From Cucumis sativus (taxonomy: Eukaryota > Streptophyta > Magnoliopsida > Cucurbitales > Cucurbitaceae), in NCBI RefSeq assembly GCF_000004075.3, contig NC_026656.2, forward strand, positions 20,966,607-21,030,606: a stretch of DNA of 64,000 bases. Reading direction: 5' to 3'. Numbering within the stretch: the first letter of the stretch is position 1; every line of letters starts with the position of its first letter. The notes beneath the pieces were generated by a model that was given only the letters and a program-made list of their open reading frames with translations, ran no database searches and had not been told where the DNA came from. Made by a program: the position numbers and the translations under genes. Shown in pieces: positions 33,201 to 47,100 of the stretch.

Positions 33201-36200
33201 TAATTCATCTGTTGTAATTTTATGGGATAGGTCTGCAGTGTCTAACGCTATGTTTATTTTCTGACTGTTACTGCATGGGTTTCTTTAAGTGCATCTCATG
33301 CTTTGTATATAGATTTTCAGATGCATCCTTCTGCTTAGATACAATTGATTGTTCTTACAAGCTATTGAAAGAGTTTTCATGAGCATCTTATTTTGGTAAA
33401 ATTGAGGGTAACAAACGTTTGAGATTGGTACAGATGAACTTCCTCGACTAAAGCATGATGGACCTGGTCTTCTATCCATGGCTATTGCTGACCGTGACAC
33501 TTTAGGCTCCCATTTTCTTATCACATTTAAGGCTAATAACCATCTTGATAGGTTTGTTACTGCCTATTGTGGATATTTTTCTTTGTTTCTTGTACATTTA
33601 TTTCTAATACTATTGTGCATATTCAATGGAGGTGACTTGAACTTTGATGAATTGCAAATATTATTTTTGTTGACTTGAGCTCTCAGTCTGCCTTCTATTC
33701 TGCTCTTTTAGGAAGCATTTAGTGTTTGGAAAGCTTGTCCAAGGTTTTGACGTACTGAAAAAGATGGAAAGAGTGGATGTAGAAGATGGCATTCCAACTG
33801 TTACAGTGAAAATTGTTAATTGTGGCGAGTTTAATGAAGGTAAAAACTACCAAACATATCGATGACTTGTTATTTATTTTATTAATGTTAATTATTTTTT
33901 GTGAGATAGTTTGTTGACCCTAAGCCCATTCTGTAAACAGCAAGTTGACTTTTTAATGCGTTTTCCCCCCTTTTGAGTTAAATTCTTTGTACTATCATTG
34001 AACTTTCCATCTAATTATCATTTTGCATGCAGAAAAAAGAAAGATAAATAAAGTGAAAACAGGAAAAAATGCTTCGGATGATGATAGTCAAGAAGAAAAG
34101 CGAAGAGGAAAGCCGAAAAAATCAAGGGAAAGGAAGAGGAGGAAGAAAAAATACGACACGTCCGATTCAGATAGTTCTTCTGATTCAGAATTAGACTCAG
34201 ACTCAGATAGTGATTCTGACACCGATTTGTCATCATCCTCATCATCTTCTGAAAGTTCTTCCAGTGATGACAGGTCTAGAAAGAGAAAGAGAACTTCTAA
34301 GAGAGGAAGATATAGGCGTGGGAGGAGAAAGGATAAGAGACGCCGAAAGAGGCGGAGGCATGATAAGAAGTCGAGAAGAAAATCTAAAAGGTTCTTGATA
34401 TTTTCACTTAAAAGTACTTTTCTATTATTTATTATTCAAGAGAAAAATTGTTTGTATAATTTCACATATTTTCAGATGCAGCTTTAGGACATCAATTTTG
34501 TACCCCCATCCAGTTGGTTCGTATAAAGGTCTAGAAGGGAGTTGGTGGGGGGGGGGGGGGGGGGGGCGAACTTGGAGAAGTTTGATAGATAGGGCTTTTG
34601 AGCTACATCATAACAGGTGCAGCTTTAGTTTTCTCTTAATTTAGGGCAAATGACATGATGTTGGTCTTGAGTAAGGTTGATGCCTTTTCCAGTTATGGAT
34701 CTACAATGGGTTATGGTGGAGGTTTTTTAATCATATGATTATTATAATGTTTTGTTTTACTAAAAGCAACTTTGTTGAACGAGATGTAGAAAAGAAAAGA
34801 GTTCACTCTAAGTTTGGACAATATCTTCAAGCTTGCGAAAACAAACAAGATAGTGTAATTGGAAAGGGAAAGGGTGTACGTCTAATTGCTAGAACAAAAA
34901 TAAACCTTTCCTAGAACAACTCAAGGGAATTTTCCTCACTCACTAACACATCATTCTTTTCAAAGTATATGGACTAGAAGAAAGCTGTAACATAGGCAAT
35001 CTCTTATAATTGTTGCTCCCGAAATTTCATTTTTGGTTTGATACGAAATTGTGAATTTCAAGTAAAAAAAAATGGACGTACAACACTTGAGCCTGGTCTT
35101 TGGGATGGGGGTGAAGAGACCTTTGATGTCATTTGAAATAGGGATGACCTTCCAAGAGACTTAAAACTTAGCTCCAAGAATTGCTTAGCGCAATAGGAAA
35201 GAAAAAGAAAAAATGTGATTTTGAGACCCTCTATTAAATATTTAGAATTGCTCTGTATTTCAAGACATTTCCTTCGAGTTGGAAAGAGAAGATTAATTGG
35301 TGCTGGGGGCTTTTAGGACATCAATTTTGTGATGTGTTTGCTAGTTAACTTAAGAACTTCTAGTTTCCTCCAAAGATTAAGTTTCTTTCAATCGATTCTT
35401 ATGCAAGATGGCCATTATTTAACACTCAATTTTTTCTCATCACAAGGGACTTGGACAGTCTTTCAGATACTGAAAGTGATAGCAAGAGCAGAAGCACGTC
35501 TGAGCAAGATGGCCTTGATGTTCAAGGAAAAGATCTGAACCGCAAAGGCATATCCGGGAAATCTGGTAATTTTTTCCCTTCATCCTCCATTGTGATAAAT
35601 TATGAAGTTGGGCGGTTTTTCATTTCGTATCTAGTTTTTCTCAATCATTATTTGATTTACATGCATTATTCTGGGTGTTATGATGTCTGGCAGCTGAAGA
35701 TGTACCTCAAGCCTCAGATGCCCGCCACAGAAGGAGAGGAGAGGCGGATGTGGTGGAAAATGATGGGGAGAGATCCCCCAAGGAGAATGGTGAGCGGAGG
35801 AGCAATGGTGTTGCTGCTGTGGATTCTAAATCTGACAGAAGCTTGGAAAGACAGCCTGATATTGTAGATGACCACCCTGGAAAATCTAGGTCCACTCTCC
35901 ATTCTTGTCACACCTCCGTTATTCTTTGTAATTGTTCCAGATCTGGTATTTTATTAAAAGTTGATGAGCAGGAGTCGAAGCATTAGTCCTAGAAGGACAA
36001 TGAGTAAGAGTATGAGTATTAGTCCCAGAAAGACTCACAGCAAGAGCCACAGTGTTAGTCCAAAACAAAGTATGAGCAGGAGTCGAAGTGTTAGTCAAAG
36101 CCCACCACAAGCACCATTGAGGAGCAAGAGCATCAGTAGAAGTCCTGTTCGAAATGGAAGCAGGAGCGTCAGCAGAAGTCCTGTTAGAAATGGTAGCAGA

Positions 36201-37457
36201 AGCCCAGGTAGAAGTATTAGCAGGAGTCCAGGTAGGGGAAGGAAAGGTAGGAGTATCAGTAGAAGCCCATTACGAAGCGGGCATCAGAGAGGTATTAGCA
36301 GAAGCCCCGTGAGATCCAATCCACAAAGAAGTCCAAGCAGGAGCCCACCTAGAAGAGCCTCTAGAAAATCAATTAGTAGGAGTCCTGCAAGAGTTTCCAG
36401 AAGTGTAAGCAGAAGTCCGGTGAGATCCTCTCGTCAGAGTTTGAGCAGAAGCTCAGGTAGGGCACCATCCAGGAGGAGTATCAGTCGAAGTCCTCGAGCA
36501 CCAGCTAGGAATCGAAGGAGCTACTCTAGGAGTCATACCCCCATCCGGAGGCCAAGGTCTCCGACATCTGATAGAGGGATAAGTGCATCAAGAAGTGTTT
36601 CTCCAGAAGGGTCTCCGAAGCGCATCAGAAGGGGGCGTGGTTTTAGCGAGCGTTATTCATTTGCTCGTAGATACAGAACACCTTCTGCATCTCCTGTCAG
36701 GTCATACCGTTACAGTGGAAGAGTTGAACGTGACAGGTGAGCTTTTTGATCAGCATTCAGTTTGTGTTTATCACGCTCCCAGTTTTCTATGCTTCTCAGT
36801 GAAGTGCTCAGATAATTGATCTTTTAAATGCTTGCTTTTGTTATTAGATATTCAAACTACAGAAGATATTCTCCTAGGCGCTATAGAAGCCCTCCTAGAG
36901 GAAGATCTCCGCTAAGGTCTGTCGTCTCTACCATATTTCACTATTAAAGTTCCGAATTAAATTCATGATCACTGGTGATTCTTCCCCATTTGATTGAATA
37001 CCACACCGTATTTTCAATTTTGAGGCAATCTCTTACCCATGGCCAACTTAAAAGCTTAAATCTTTTAAACCATTACAAATTGCTATGGTCGTGCCAACAG
37101 TCTTTGATTTTAAGTTGCTTGATAACTTCTCATTTATACAGATACAGGAACAGCAGAAGAAGCAGGACTCCCTCTGCATCCCGTAGTCCGCGTTACCGTA
37201 GTCGTCGTTATAGCCGTAGCCGAAGCCCCATTAGGAGCCGTTCCCCAGTTGAGGGATCCAGGTCTCGTTTGTCTCCTAGAGTAGGTAGGCGGAGATCTCT
37301 TTCAAGGAGCAGATCCCCATCGAAATCAAGGTCCCCTGCTGATTCTCAATCCCCCAGAAGAACGAGCAGAGATAGGTCCAGGTCGCCTTCTGCAAGTCCA
37401 GTTGGGAAAAAGGGTCTGGTTTCTTACGGTGATGGATCTCCAGATTCAGAGAGGTGA
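30213..37457 (+). CDS. CYP95: SR-rich cyclophilin of CYP95/CYP63 type, 13 coding exons, 784 aa
   Basis: Coding exons: 30213-30290, 30545-30599, 30894-30982, 31288-31312, 32484-32522, 33434-33551, 33712-33839, 34033-34390, 35447-35565, 35694-35889, 35972-36736, 36848-36916, 37142-37457 (2355 nt). Residues ~7-177 are a cyclophilin domain ([34 protein letters not shown]). A basic/acidic serine-rich stretch follows in exon 8 ([10 protein letters not shown], then Arg/Lys-rich). Exons 11-13 (~402-784) carry dozens of SRSP/SRSI repeats. Such proteins sit in the nucleus, in speckles, and bind SR splicing factors. Several isomerase active-site positions are changed: Ser71, His122, Leu124 and His132 replace the Phe, Gln, Phe and Trp of cyclophilin A, while Arg66, Gln74 and His137 remain. 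This resembles Arabidopsis CYP95 more than CYP63. The start is MTKKKN, as in the family. Confidence 0.95.
32007..32415. repeat. Tandem duplication in CYP95 intron 4
   Basis: Unit 1 (32007-32190) and unit 2 (32219-32415) share GGATTGATAGCT, TTTTGAGAAACC, GACTGTATCAAGTA/GATTGTATCAAGTA, CTGATAACTACATCTTCCT, GTGGAGTTA, AAGCAGTG, GGTTTCTT and TTGTAAGAA in the same order. They are separated by a short AT-rich spacer. The repeat is intronic, with no coding frame. Confidence 0.8.
34483..35330. mobile_element. Segment bounded by perfect 19-bp direct repeats in CYP95 intron 8
   Basis: TTTAGGACATCAATTTTGT occurs at 34483-34501 and again at 35312-35330. It flanks ~810 bp whose outer ends are ACCCCCAT on the left and CTGGGGGCT on the right, loosely inverted. 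The layout is that of an insertion with a target-site duplication. A 20-nt G run (34547-34566) lies near the left end. No reading frame of a transposase or reverse transcriptase was recognised inside, so the class is unknown. Confidence 0.45.
34547..34566. repeat. Poly-G tract (20 G)
   Basis: A run of 20 consecutive G in CYP95 intron 8 (sense strand), which is rare in such an A/T-rich genome. Such a run could form G-quadruplex structure in the pre-mRNA, or its length could be partly an assembly or polymerase artefact. Confidence 0.9.
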
Positions 37458-40450
37458 AAAGGATCATTGAAAGAAAGAAGGTGTTCCAGCTCTCCCCCTC
37501 TTGTTCCTCGAAGGAGAAAAAGAAAAAACAAACCTTTATGATTTCGTGGAGACCCATCCAAAATGGATTCTAGGCTACTGTATTAAAATCCCGGCTTAGA
37601 TTTGTATCAGAGTATGCTTCCTAGGATATGTAGTGAAATAATATTGCCTTGGATCGTTGTTTTTTTTTTTTTTTTTTTGGTTTTGGTATTCAGACTTTTT
37701 GTATGTTTGTAGGTCGTTAGCCAGTTTGGTGAGATATTCTATATCTTACGTTGATTATTAAAATTTGAAGATTCTAGTTGGCACAATATTTTGGCTTACC
37801 TCTTCTTTTTCTTTATCGGGATAAAGCGTCTTTCATTATTTGATGTTACCTAAAGGACTCGGTGGTGTTTACCAGTTTCAAACTAGAATTTTTGGTTTGA
37901 AATTGTTGTTTTAAAGAAAGTTTTTACCCATCTAGGTTGGCCTGTTGGGTTGGGGGATTATTTATGTTTTCTTTAGTAAACAGTTATAGAGATTCAACGT
38001 CAGCAAACCTCTCATGTCAATTGCACTTATTTCTGTTTTTGTTTCATGTTCAATTTCTTGTTTCGTTTCAATTGTCATGAAATAGAATAGTTGCAAGTTA
38101 TGTATTTGTTGAAACCTGAAGGATCGAAATGGATGAGTTTCTTTACTGGCTTCTGACTTTGGGAATGTTTTGATGAGTCCTAGATACGTAAACTTTAGTT
38201 CTTTGGATCCAATACTAAAATTTTCTTACCAACTTAAAGTTCAAATTACACGGATAACGTAATGTTTAATTAAACGATATAACGTAATGTTCTTTTAGAT
38301 GTGCGTCAACTTGAAGATGGCAAATCATTAAAAAGAAAAAAGAAACCTCTAAAATTTATCAGACAAAAAGCATATGCACTAAATTTATATGTACATTACC
38401 TTTGATTTAATTTAAACCCAAATCGTTATACCAATTAAATATCTAAAATGTAATATAAAAATCAAGTAGTGGCGACAGCATCTATTTTATATACAAATGA
38501 ATGGATTTGAAGGTGATTAAGAGATCTATTTTAGTCCCATCGCGTATTATTCCAAAGATCAAATACCAACTTGGTAATACACAAAGGATTTCTTTTAGTA
38601 CCAAAGAGTTGACAACTTTTCTTAAAAAAAAAAAAAAAGGCAATATCTTTTTCTTTATGTTTTAAATATCCATTTTTAACCAAAGTAAAAGTAGTGCTTC
38701 ATAACTTTAGTTTTGAAAAACAGCATAATCGATTTTGCAAAAATGGTCAATTTTTCATTAAGAGGAATTTGACTTTTTGACTTGGGGACCAAAATTTCCC
38801 TCCCAAGTGCATTAAAACGACATACTTTCTATTTGATAGGAATATAAGGTGAAATAAAATTATTTTCTTTGATATTTTTCGCATAAATAACATATATATA
38901 TATTATTCATTGAACACCCATCAAATCAGAAAATACAGAAAAATCTTTTCATATCCAAAATTTAAGAATATTTTTTTTAGTATAGCATGCAAATGATGGG
39001 AGTGAATGAATAGAACAAGAAAATATGTATTCGGCAATATTTTGGATTGGACTATTGATGTAATGAGAAGCATTAATTCTCATACTACAAGATTTCTTTT
39101 TTCTTCTTAAAAATAAAAAAGAGAGAACAAGACGCCAATTTGGAAAAAAAGTTATTTCTCTTTTGTAAAGAGAACCTTCATTTTATCTTTTTAAAGTTGG
39201 AGCAATTGCTATCTTTAAAATTTTGATTATAATGTTGACTTAAAGGAATGTCCTCACAAGAATATAAAATTATATAATCCATGAAGATTCTCTCAGCTGA
39301 AAGAAAATATATTGTTTTTTCTAAAAAAAATCCATTTTCATTTTCTCCTAAGAAAACTCCTTAAATTAATTTCAAATTGACACTTCTAACATTTTTAATT
39401 TCAAATTTTAACTAAATAGTTTTTTTTTTTTTGGCTTTAATACAGGCGTGCTTTATTAATCTCTACTGTCTTAAAAGAGGCAATGTAGGAAGTATTCATA
39501 CATGTCTTCTTTGCTCTTATATTTTTCACAAATTTCTATATTGCTATTTTTCGTGTGGTCGTGACTTTTCAAATGTAAGTATCAGTATAGAAGAAATGAG
39601 AAGTGATATTTAAGAGACAATAGAGGTAACTTTTTCAATTTTTAAGTTTAATATAATATTTTAAAAATAAGTATAATTAATGTTAGCAGAAAATAACTTC
39701 ATGTGATCCAAAGTTTAGAGAAAATATATACATATAAAAAGATTTACTTGAATGAAAGTAGTAATTAGTATGATGAAACAATGAATTATTTCGTGTGACT
39801 TCATAGTAGATATGTTGGCAACACGTATACTTTTATTTATTCATTAGATGTTAAAAATCACAATTTAATAAACAATTAGAACTACAATATTTTATATACA
39901 TTACACGTACCTCCATGTTTTTGTAAAAAAATTATAACATTTTGAAATCAAACTCAAAATCTAAAAAAAATTTCAACATATCTTGAGGGTGAGGTTTGAA
40001 GAAACGATGAGTTAGATGGTTGAATTGAAATGAAGGATTAAAAAAAAATGTTGGGAGAAGAATCTTTTCAAAATAGAAGAAATCAAAGGAGATCTAAAAA
40101 ATTCATAGCTGTCTTGCATAGGGCTTTCATTCTATAATTGACCAAATTCTCGTATTCCTTTATTATCATTGGGGTTTATAATGAAGGTGAAGAAAAGGTA
40201 CAACATACGTGTTGCGTATTGAGTAATAGTATAAAATGTGCTTCACATTAATCTGTCCATTTCAAATTTTGGATAAAATCTCTCCCTTTGTCACATTTCA
40301 TTTCCTAAAGTTTCTTTTAACCTTTTATTTTCATATTTCCCATCTTCTGTTACTTTTCCTTTTCACACTTTAATAGATTCTTTAAATATTATAACCCTTA
40401 TGCTATATATATGAAAGGGAGACAACAACTAATTTACATCTTATTTTGTC

Positions 40451-40452
<2 letters not shown>

Positions 40453-40482
<30 letters not shown>
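40453..40482. repeat. (AT)n microsatellite
   Basis: About 15 AT dinucleotides in a row within gene-free DNA. Confidence 0.9.
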
Positions 40483-40486
<4 letters not shown>

Positions 40487-41167
40487 TATATATTTCCTAT
40501 TTTGTTCCTTTACACTGTTACATATAAAATAGTGTACTGTTCGTGTATGAGTGTGATTTAATAGTCATATATATGTGAAATCATAATTACAATCAAACGA
40601 TGGATATATGTTTGATTAATTAGACGTCAAATCCTTGATCTCAATATATAACTATTTAGATGAACATGATGTATTCTAATTTACAAATAATGTTTAAATT
40701 AATTAACAATCATATACTTTAAGCGTACTAAAATAAAACTATAAATTTCACATGCATCACACGTCTTATTAAAATAGAAGTAATAGGTATATATATATAT
40801 GTTCATCTTAAGAATATTATTGACGCTTTTAACAAAACAACAATGTGTTTGGAATAACTTTGAAAAATGATTTTTCTATAAACACCATTGATAAAAGAAT
40901 AATAATAAAATAAAAGTAAAAAAGGAAATACCTTGGAAAAGTGATTAATTCAGTAAATAGCTTCGATTGAATAACGAAGAAAATCAGATTCTTATTATAA
41001 TTGAAATAACAAAGAATTCTATATCACTCGTTTGGCTTGGACTAAAAAAAAAAAAAACCAAACTTTTTGAAAAGTTGTACCCAACCAATTATGTCATATT
41101 TCTACCATTTCTTTAAACTATTTTAGCTCATATTCTTTTCTAAAATTTTGGGAAATTTATTATGGAT

Positions 41168-41274
<107 letters not shown>

Positions 41275-43364
41275 AAATATAATAAAAAAATAAAAAATGA
41301 TGAATTTTACTATATTCTATAAAAAGTTTCAATACTATGTTATTTTTGAAAATGTACTAACTTTAAATAATAACTAATTTTGTCCATAAATTTTTAATAA
41401 ACCTTAATTGAGTCCTAAGCTTGTTTTTGTTTATGGTTGTTCAAACTTTTATTTTAAAATCTAATAACATTAACATTATTACTATAAATTTTAAAAATAT
41501 TTTCACAATGAGTACAATAGAAAGGTAAAATAAATCTCTTTTTCTGTTTTCCCCTTTTAAAGAACCTCTTAATTAAGTCTTAAATAACACAGTGCTAAAG
41601 AACATTGTAATATTTGCGAACCCTAATTTTATTTTATGCATTGAGGAGACGACACGTTTTATTTGATAAGATGACAATTTTCATTTCCAAAAGATTTAAT
41701 TCTAAAATTGAATTTCATTTCTTTTGGGCCAATAATAATAATATCACATCGATTCCAAAAAGAGTTGCTCTCATCAGCTCTTTCTCCAAAAAACAAAACA
41801 AAAGATACTTATCGCTAAAAATTTCATTCCACTTTCAAATTACATTTTGAATAAATAAAGTCCGATTCACGATAACATTTTAAAAACTTTTTCATTTAAA
41901 ATAAATTTTCAAACTTTAAAGTGAATTTATAATAAATTTCATGTGACGTAATTATAGTATTTTAACAAAACTTAACCATTTACAATTCAATATAAAAGAA
42001 TTTTATTTCATGAAAACAATGTTTCTATTAACTGATTTGTAATAACCAATTTAAAATTAATTCTTAAAAATATAATATTTATGACAATTATTACATATAT
42101 ATTTCACCTAAAAAGAGTATATATGCAACTAAACACTCACTTCATTCATCTAATTTCTAAACTAAGGCCCAGAGATTTGGAAGGTGACAAAAAATCATAT
42201 GTTTTGAATCATTACATTTTCTTTTGAAAAAAAAAAATCTCAAAAATCTAAACTATATTCATGAAAACATCATTACATGATTGAAAAGTACTTTACGAAA
42301 TGCTTTTTCTTTTTCCTCTCACCGGATATTTACATTTCCAAACACGTAATTATTAATCAAGAAATTTTTAGAAGATTTGAGGAAAGAAAAGGTTGAAACT
42401 TGATGGTTAATATTTGAATTAAATTTATAGTTAAAAGGTAATTCTGCATTTAACTCAAAATAGTTCTTCCTTTTTTTAAATGTCTATTTTGATATCTAAT
42501 TTTTTTTTAAAATTATATTATTATCTTTAACATTGTTTATCGACTTATTTAACGAACATTAAAGTGAGCTAGACTCAATAACATTAATATAATATTTGTT
42601 TTCAAAGTCAAAGACATGATCCCTACAATTGTATTAAAAAAAGATAACGATTATTTCTTTAAAGTTGAAAGTTTTTTCTTTTTAACAACTATTCTTCTTA
42701 AAGTTGATGATAATTATCATCCATACAACTACCACACTTCACGTAAGGTTAATCTATTTTATAGACATACAACCGTGTAACCTTCCTAGATTAATTTAAA
42801 ATTTTAATGCATATTGACTTAAAGTATATCAAACATTAATTTTATAATTCATTTTTTTTAAAGAACATAACTTCACACGTAATAATGTCACATTTACGAA
42901 GTTTTAAACGTTAAAAGAACATTTATCATTATTTTTTAACGATAATTGACATATACTCTGCTACTCCAGGACGGATGTTGCACTAGAAAATGAGAATAAA
43001 AGGGTAATGAAATTGTAAATTTCATGCATGCCCCACACTAAAAACCAAGTCAAGTAAAATGGTAGAGTGAAAATGGAGGGAGTGCGAATGAGTAATTACT
43101 GAGGGAACCCATTGTAAGAGAGTAGCCGTTGTTTCTGGACTTTCTGGGCCACATTGGTTCCTTCGGCCATTTGAAGTAAATATGAACAAAACATCAGAAA
43201 AAGAAAAGTAAAGAGAGAAAAAAGAAAAGATAGAAAGAAGAAGAAGAACAAGGAAGAGAAAGCAGTGTGAAGGGAAGACGAAAGGAAATAGCTTTTTACA
43301 AAAAAGAGTGAAACTAGAAAAAGCACTTATGCTTTTTGTTTGTTAAACACTTGCACCCCTAAAT

Positions 43365-43380
43365 TGGTATATAAAATACC
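43365..43380 (+). promoter_or_regulatory. TATA box of the acyl-protein thioesterase gene
   Basis: GGTATATAAAATACC is a canonical plant TATA box, followed by a pyrimidine-rich leader from ~43390. The start codon lies 730 bp further on, so a leader intron is likely. TTCATTGCAG ending at 44043 is a candidate acceptor; its donor was not settled. Confidence 0.6.
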
Positions 43381-44111
43381 TTAAAACCCTCTTCACTTTC
43401 TCTTCTTCACATTCATATTTTGAAATAAAACTTAAACAAATCCATTGTATTCCAGATCTTTCCTACTAATTCTTCTCTTCATCAATGCTTGGCTGAACAT
43501 TCAACTTTTGGGTCTGTAATTTGATGGGTGTCTTTTCATTCTTTATGTACTGTATTGTGTTGTACTGTATTTGTATACCCTTTTCTTTTTTCTCTGTTTT
43601 TTGTCCTTTTGGTTGAAAATTTTCATTAGTTGCTATATTCTTGTGTTGCTGTAGTTGAAATGCTTTACCCTTGTGGCTTGTCCTGCATTCAAGGGCATAG
43701 ATTCTTTTCCTCTCGCTCTCTTGCCCTCGCAATCTCTCTTTTTGTTGCTCCCTCTGTGGCATTTATAAACTGAAGAGCTGTGTCAGCTCAGCTCCTTCGT
43801 TTTCTGTATCGATGCTTTAATCTCTTGTGGATTCTTTTTTGCCCATAAAGAGCTCTTGCCTTTTTCTTCCCCCACCCACCCTTTTATCTCTCCTTTTTTG
43901 AGATGCCCTTTCACTTTTTTTTTTAGTATTTTAGGACTGCGTTACAGGAGTAGCTAATGTAAAATCGATGGGTTTTAGTTCCATTTCTCCCTTCCCAAAT
44001 GCATATAAATACAGTTGGTCAATTCTAAAACTCTTCATTGCAGGAACTAATTCCAACGCCTAACTTGTGGCCCGTGTTGCTTTGCTTCCAACATTTTTTT
44101 GTGGAAAAACA

Positions 44112-47100
44112 ATGAGCTATAACAGCTCTACTGTGGGCTCTGGTTTGTTCATTTTCTGTTCATTTTGTTTTATTGGTTTACCGTCCTTAAGAATATATGG
44201 TTTAGCTTTCATTTATGCATCTGGGGTTTTCCCCCCTCAACTTTTTGCTCCATTATGTCAGGTAGTAGAACTGGCAGGATGACCTTCGAGTTTGGGAGGA
44301 CCCATGTGGTCAGGCCTAAAGGGAAGCATCAGGCAACTATTGTTTGGTTACATGGCCTAGGTGATAAGGGATCAAGGTACTAATGACTTGTCTTCTTTAT
44401 GTTCTCCTCCCTGTTTGGCCGGCTTATTAGAGTTATTTTGCTAATTTTTGGTTGACTTACTTTGAATGAGGTTAAGAAGAAATTATGGGGTACTGATTTA
44501 GTATGAAACACTCACTTTGAACTCTATGGTACATTACATGCAAGTTTCAAACTTTCCATTCTAATTCGTGGATTATATCTCAGTAGAAGACTTTCTTTTT
44601 GTCTTCCATGCCAAAAGGAAAGAAGTGGCCGAGTGAGAGAATGTCAGTGTCTTGTCCTTTCTTCTTGTGTATGTTCATATATAGAAAGTTTGACAAATTC
44701 TATATGCCTTTACTAGAGATTCTTATTCTGGTTTTTTTTATGGGGGAAGGTAATGGTACATTGCTTAAAAAAATATTGCTAGTTGGCATTTTTATGTCAT
44801 ATCTTTGATTCTAAGCTATATTGAGGTGTTGCCTCTATATGACAAATTGATGAATGGGGACCACATCATGTTTTCTGTCCTTAAGAATTAGAAAAACCAA
44901 AATTCAACATAAAATAATGATTATTATTATAATTTATGAGCCTAACCAATATCAAACATTCACATCATGAAAGGAGGGCTGGTTTCTTCATTATTGGGTA
45001 ACCAACAAGAGTGTGGTCCCAGTTTCAAATGTTTTTGAATCTATTTGGAGGTTGTTTTCGATATTCTTTCATCGTAATCTGCAAACTTGACAAATCCTTT
45101 CAGAATTGTTGTTATTGAATTTTAGAAAGCCCATCGGCATAAGCATTTGTATTTAGTTGGAATGATGGAAGTTATGGCGTAATGAGGACATCTAATTTAT
45201 TATTGAATTATTTTTAATCTTTTCAGTTGGTCTCAGATCTTGGAAACTCTTCCTCTACCCAACGTAAGGCTACTTGTACATGAACCTATACCTTTCTTTC
45301 CAAAGGAAATCTCAATCTAGTTCCACTATGTTCCAGCATGTAAACTTGTAGTAAACTTGATCGATAAAGTTTTAGGTGTTGTTTAATATGATCAACTAAC
45401 AAAGTATATTACAAATTCGGTTGCAGATTAAGTGGATTTGTCCTACTGCTCCTACTCGGCCCGTGGCATTATTTGGTGGATTTCCTTGCACTGCTTGTAA
45501 GATATTCATCTTGGAATTTCTAATTATCGATCTAGTTGAAAAAAGCCCGGACTTTAACAAAACGTAGTTATTAGAGGGTGTTAGGCTCTCGAGATAGGCT
45601 TGAAGCCTGACTCAAGGTGAATAAGTGCCTTGTGTCTGGTAAGTTGATTTGTTCACTCCAGGCTAGGAATTTTTTTAATCTCAGAAGGTACATAAGTCAA
45701 TATTATATAATGGGTTAAAGGGTGTTTGGCCCACAGGTTAGGCTTGTATAACTCATGGTTAATAAGTCATCCTGTTGGCAAGTTGATTTGTTTGTCTCAT
45801 GCTAGGAATTTTTTAATCTCACAAGGAATTTAAACTCGTATTATATAAACTCAAGTTGATGAAACTCACCTTCCTTCTATGTGCTAGTGTTCTGTGTTTA
45901 CAAATTAGAGAACTTGTATCAAACAGAAATTATTCAAATCTAGATTAACTTGAAATTATTTTGTGCAATTCAGAAATAAACTACCCAAATCTCGTAGACA
46001 AAATTATTAAATCTGGGAGCCAAATATCTCCTTAGCTTTTAGTGTAAATGAGAAAAATATAATTGTACCTGGAATTAGTTCAACTCAAATTTTTAACATT
46101 ATGAGGACCTCCCCTGTTTCGTATCAGGGTTTGATGTGGGAGATATTTCTGAAGATTCTCCTGATGATTTAGAAGGCTTGGATGCTGCAGCATCACATGT
46201 TGCTAATCTTTTGTCTACAGAACCTGCTGATAGTATGTTTCTTCTTGAAAAGCATTTTAACTATCAACTCAACTATTATGTGCTTACCTGTTGAAACTGC
46301 TGATACTTAACATCTTCCCCACATTATATCCCCCCCCTCCCCTCCCTTCAGCTGAGCTGCTGTTTGTTACTTAACTTATGCAACTATTCTAGCATTACTA
46401 TATAATAAGTCGCTAATCATTTGACCACCCTGCACATTGACCTAATAGTCAATAGAGCTAGCGGACAAAGTAGAGACATTGGAAAATGAGTTCAAACCTT
46501 CCGTGATTACCTGGTTGGGATAATAGTGTTGTGGTAATCAATATTTGTAGGGTAAATTGGTTGTCCTATGAGATGATTAGTTGAGGTGTGGGTACTCTAA
46601 TCTGAACATCACAAAGATCCAAAACGATAATAATAATTAGAGTCTTTAGTTTTCAACTTTATCATGGCTATAGGGAACTATTATAGTCATTATTTAACTT
46701 GATCATCAGTATGATACTCCCCTGGTTGGTCAACACATAAGGGAGATGGAATTGCTTATTAGATTACCCAATATTGTTCTGTGAAGGAGTCAAACCGGAA
46801 ATTCTTATATGGTTTCGAAATGAAGCTCAGTTATGGTTTATGAATTGTAGGTAGATGGGTATAGATATAGATTTCATCTGCCGTCTCAAATCATTTTTGC
46901 AGCTGATACTTGGTGTTTGATGTACAAATTTGCTTTCTTCTCACTCTATCTGATTTAAGATACTTGGAGGACATTCTGTAACCCTCCATTGCCACCCTCA
47001 CAATCCAAGAATTCCTTTTCTCACTTGTTAAGATGTAGTTGTGCCGTTTTTTCCCTTTTTCTGGAGTTTTTATTAATTCTACTATGCTTCAACAGTTAAA

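Noticed and set aside
35707..35911. Open minus-strand frames
   Set aside because: Shadows of CYP95 exon 10, whose plus-strand frame joins exons 9 and 11 without a break.
36583..36819. Alternative plus-strand frame in CYP95 exon 11
   Set aside because: The SR-repeat frame continues through this region and splices in frame to exon 12.
43466..43762. 98-codon minus-strand frame with Gln/Lys-rich sequence
   Set aside because: It lies antisense in the leader of the thioesterase gene and has no recognisable motif.
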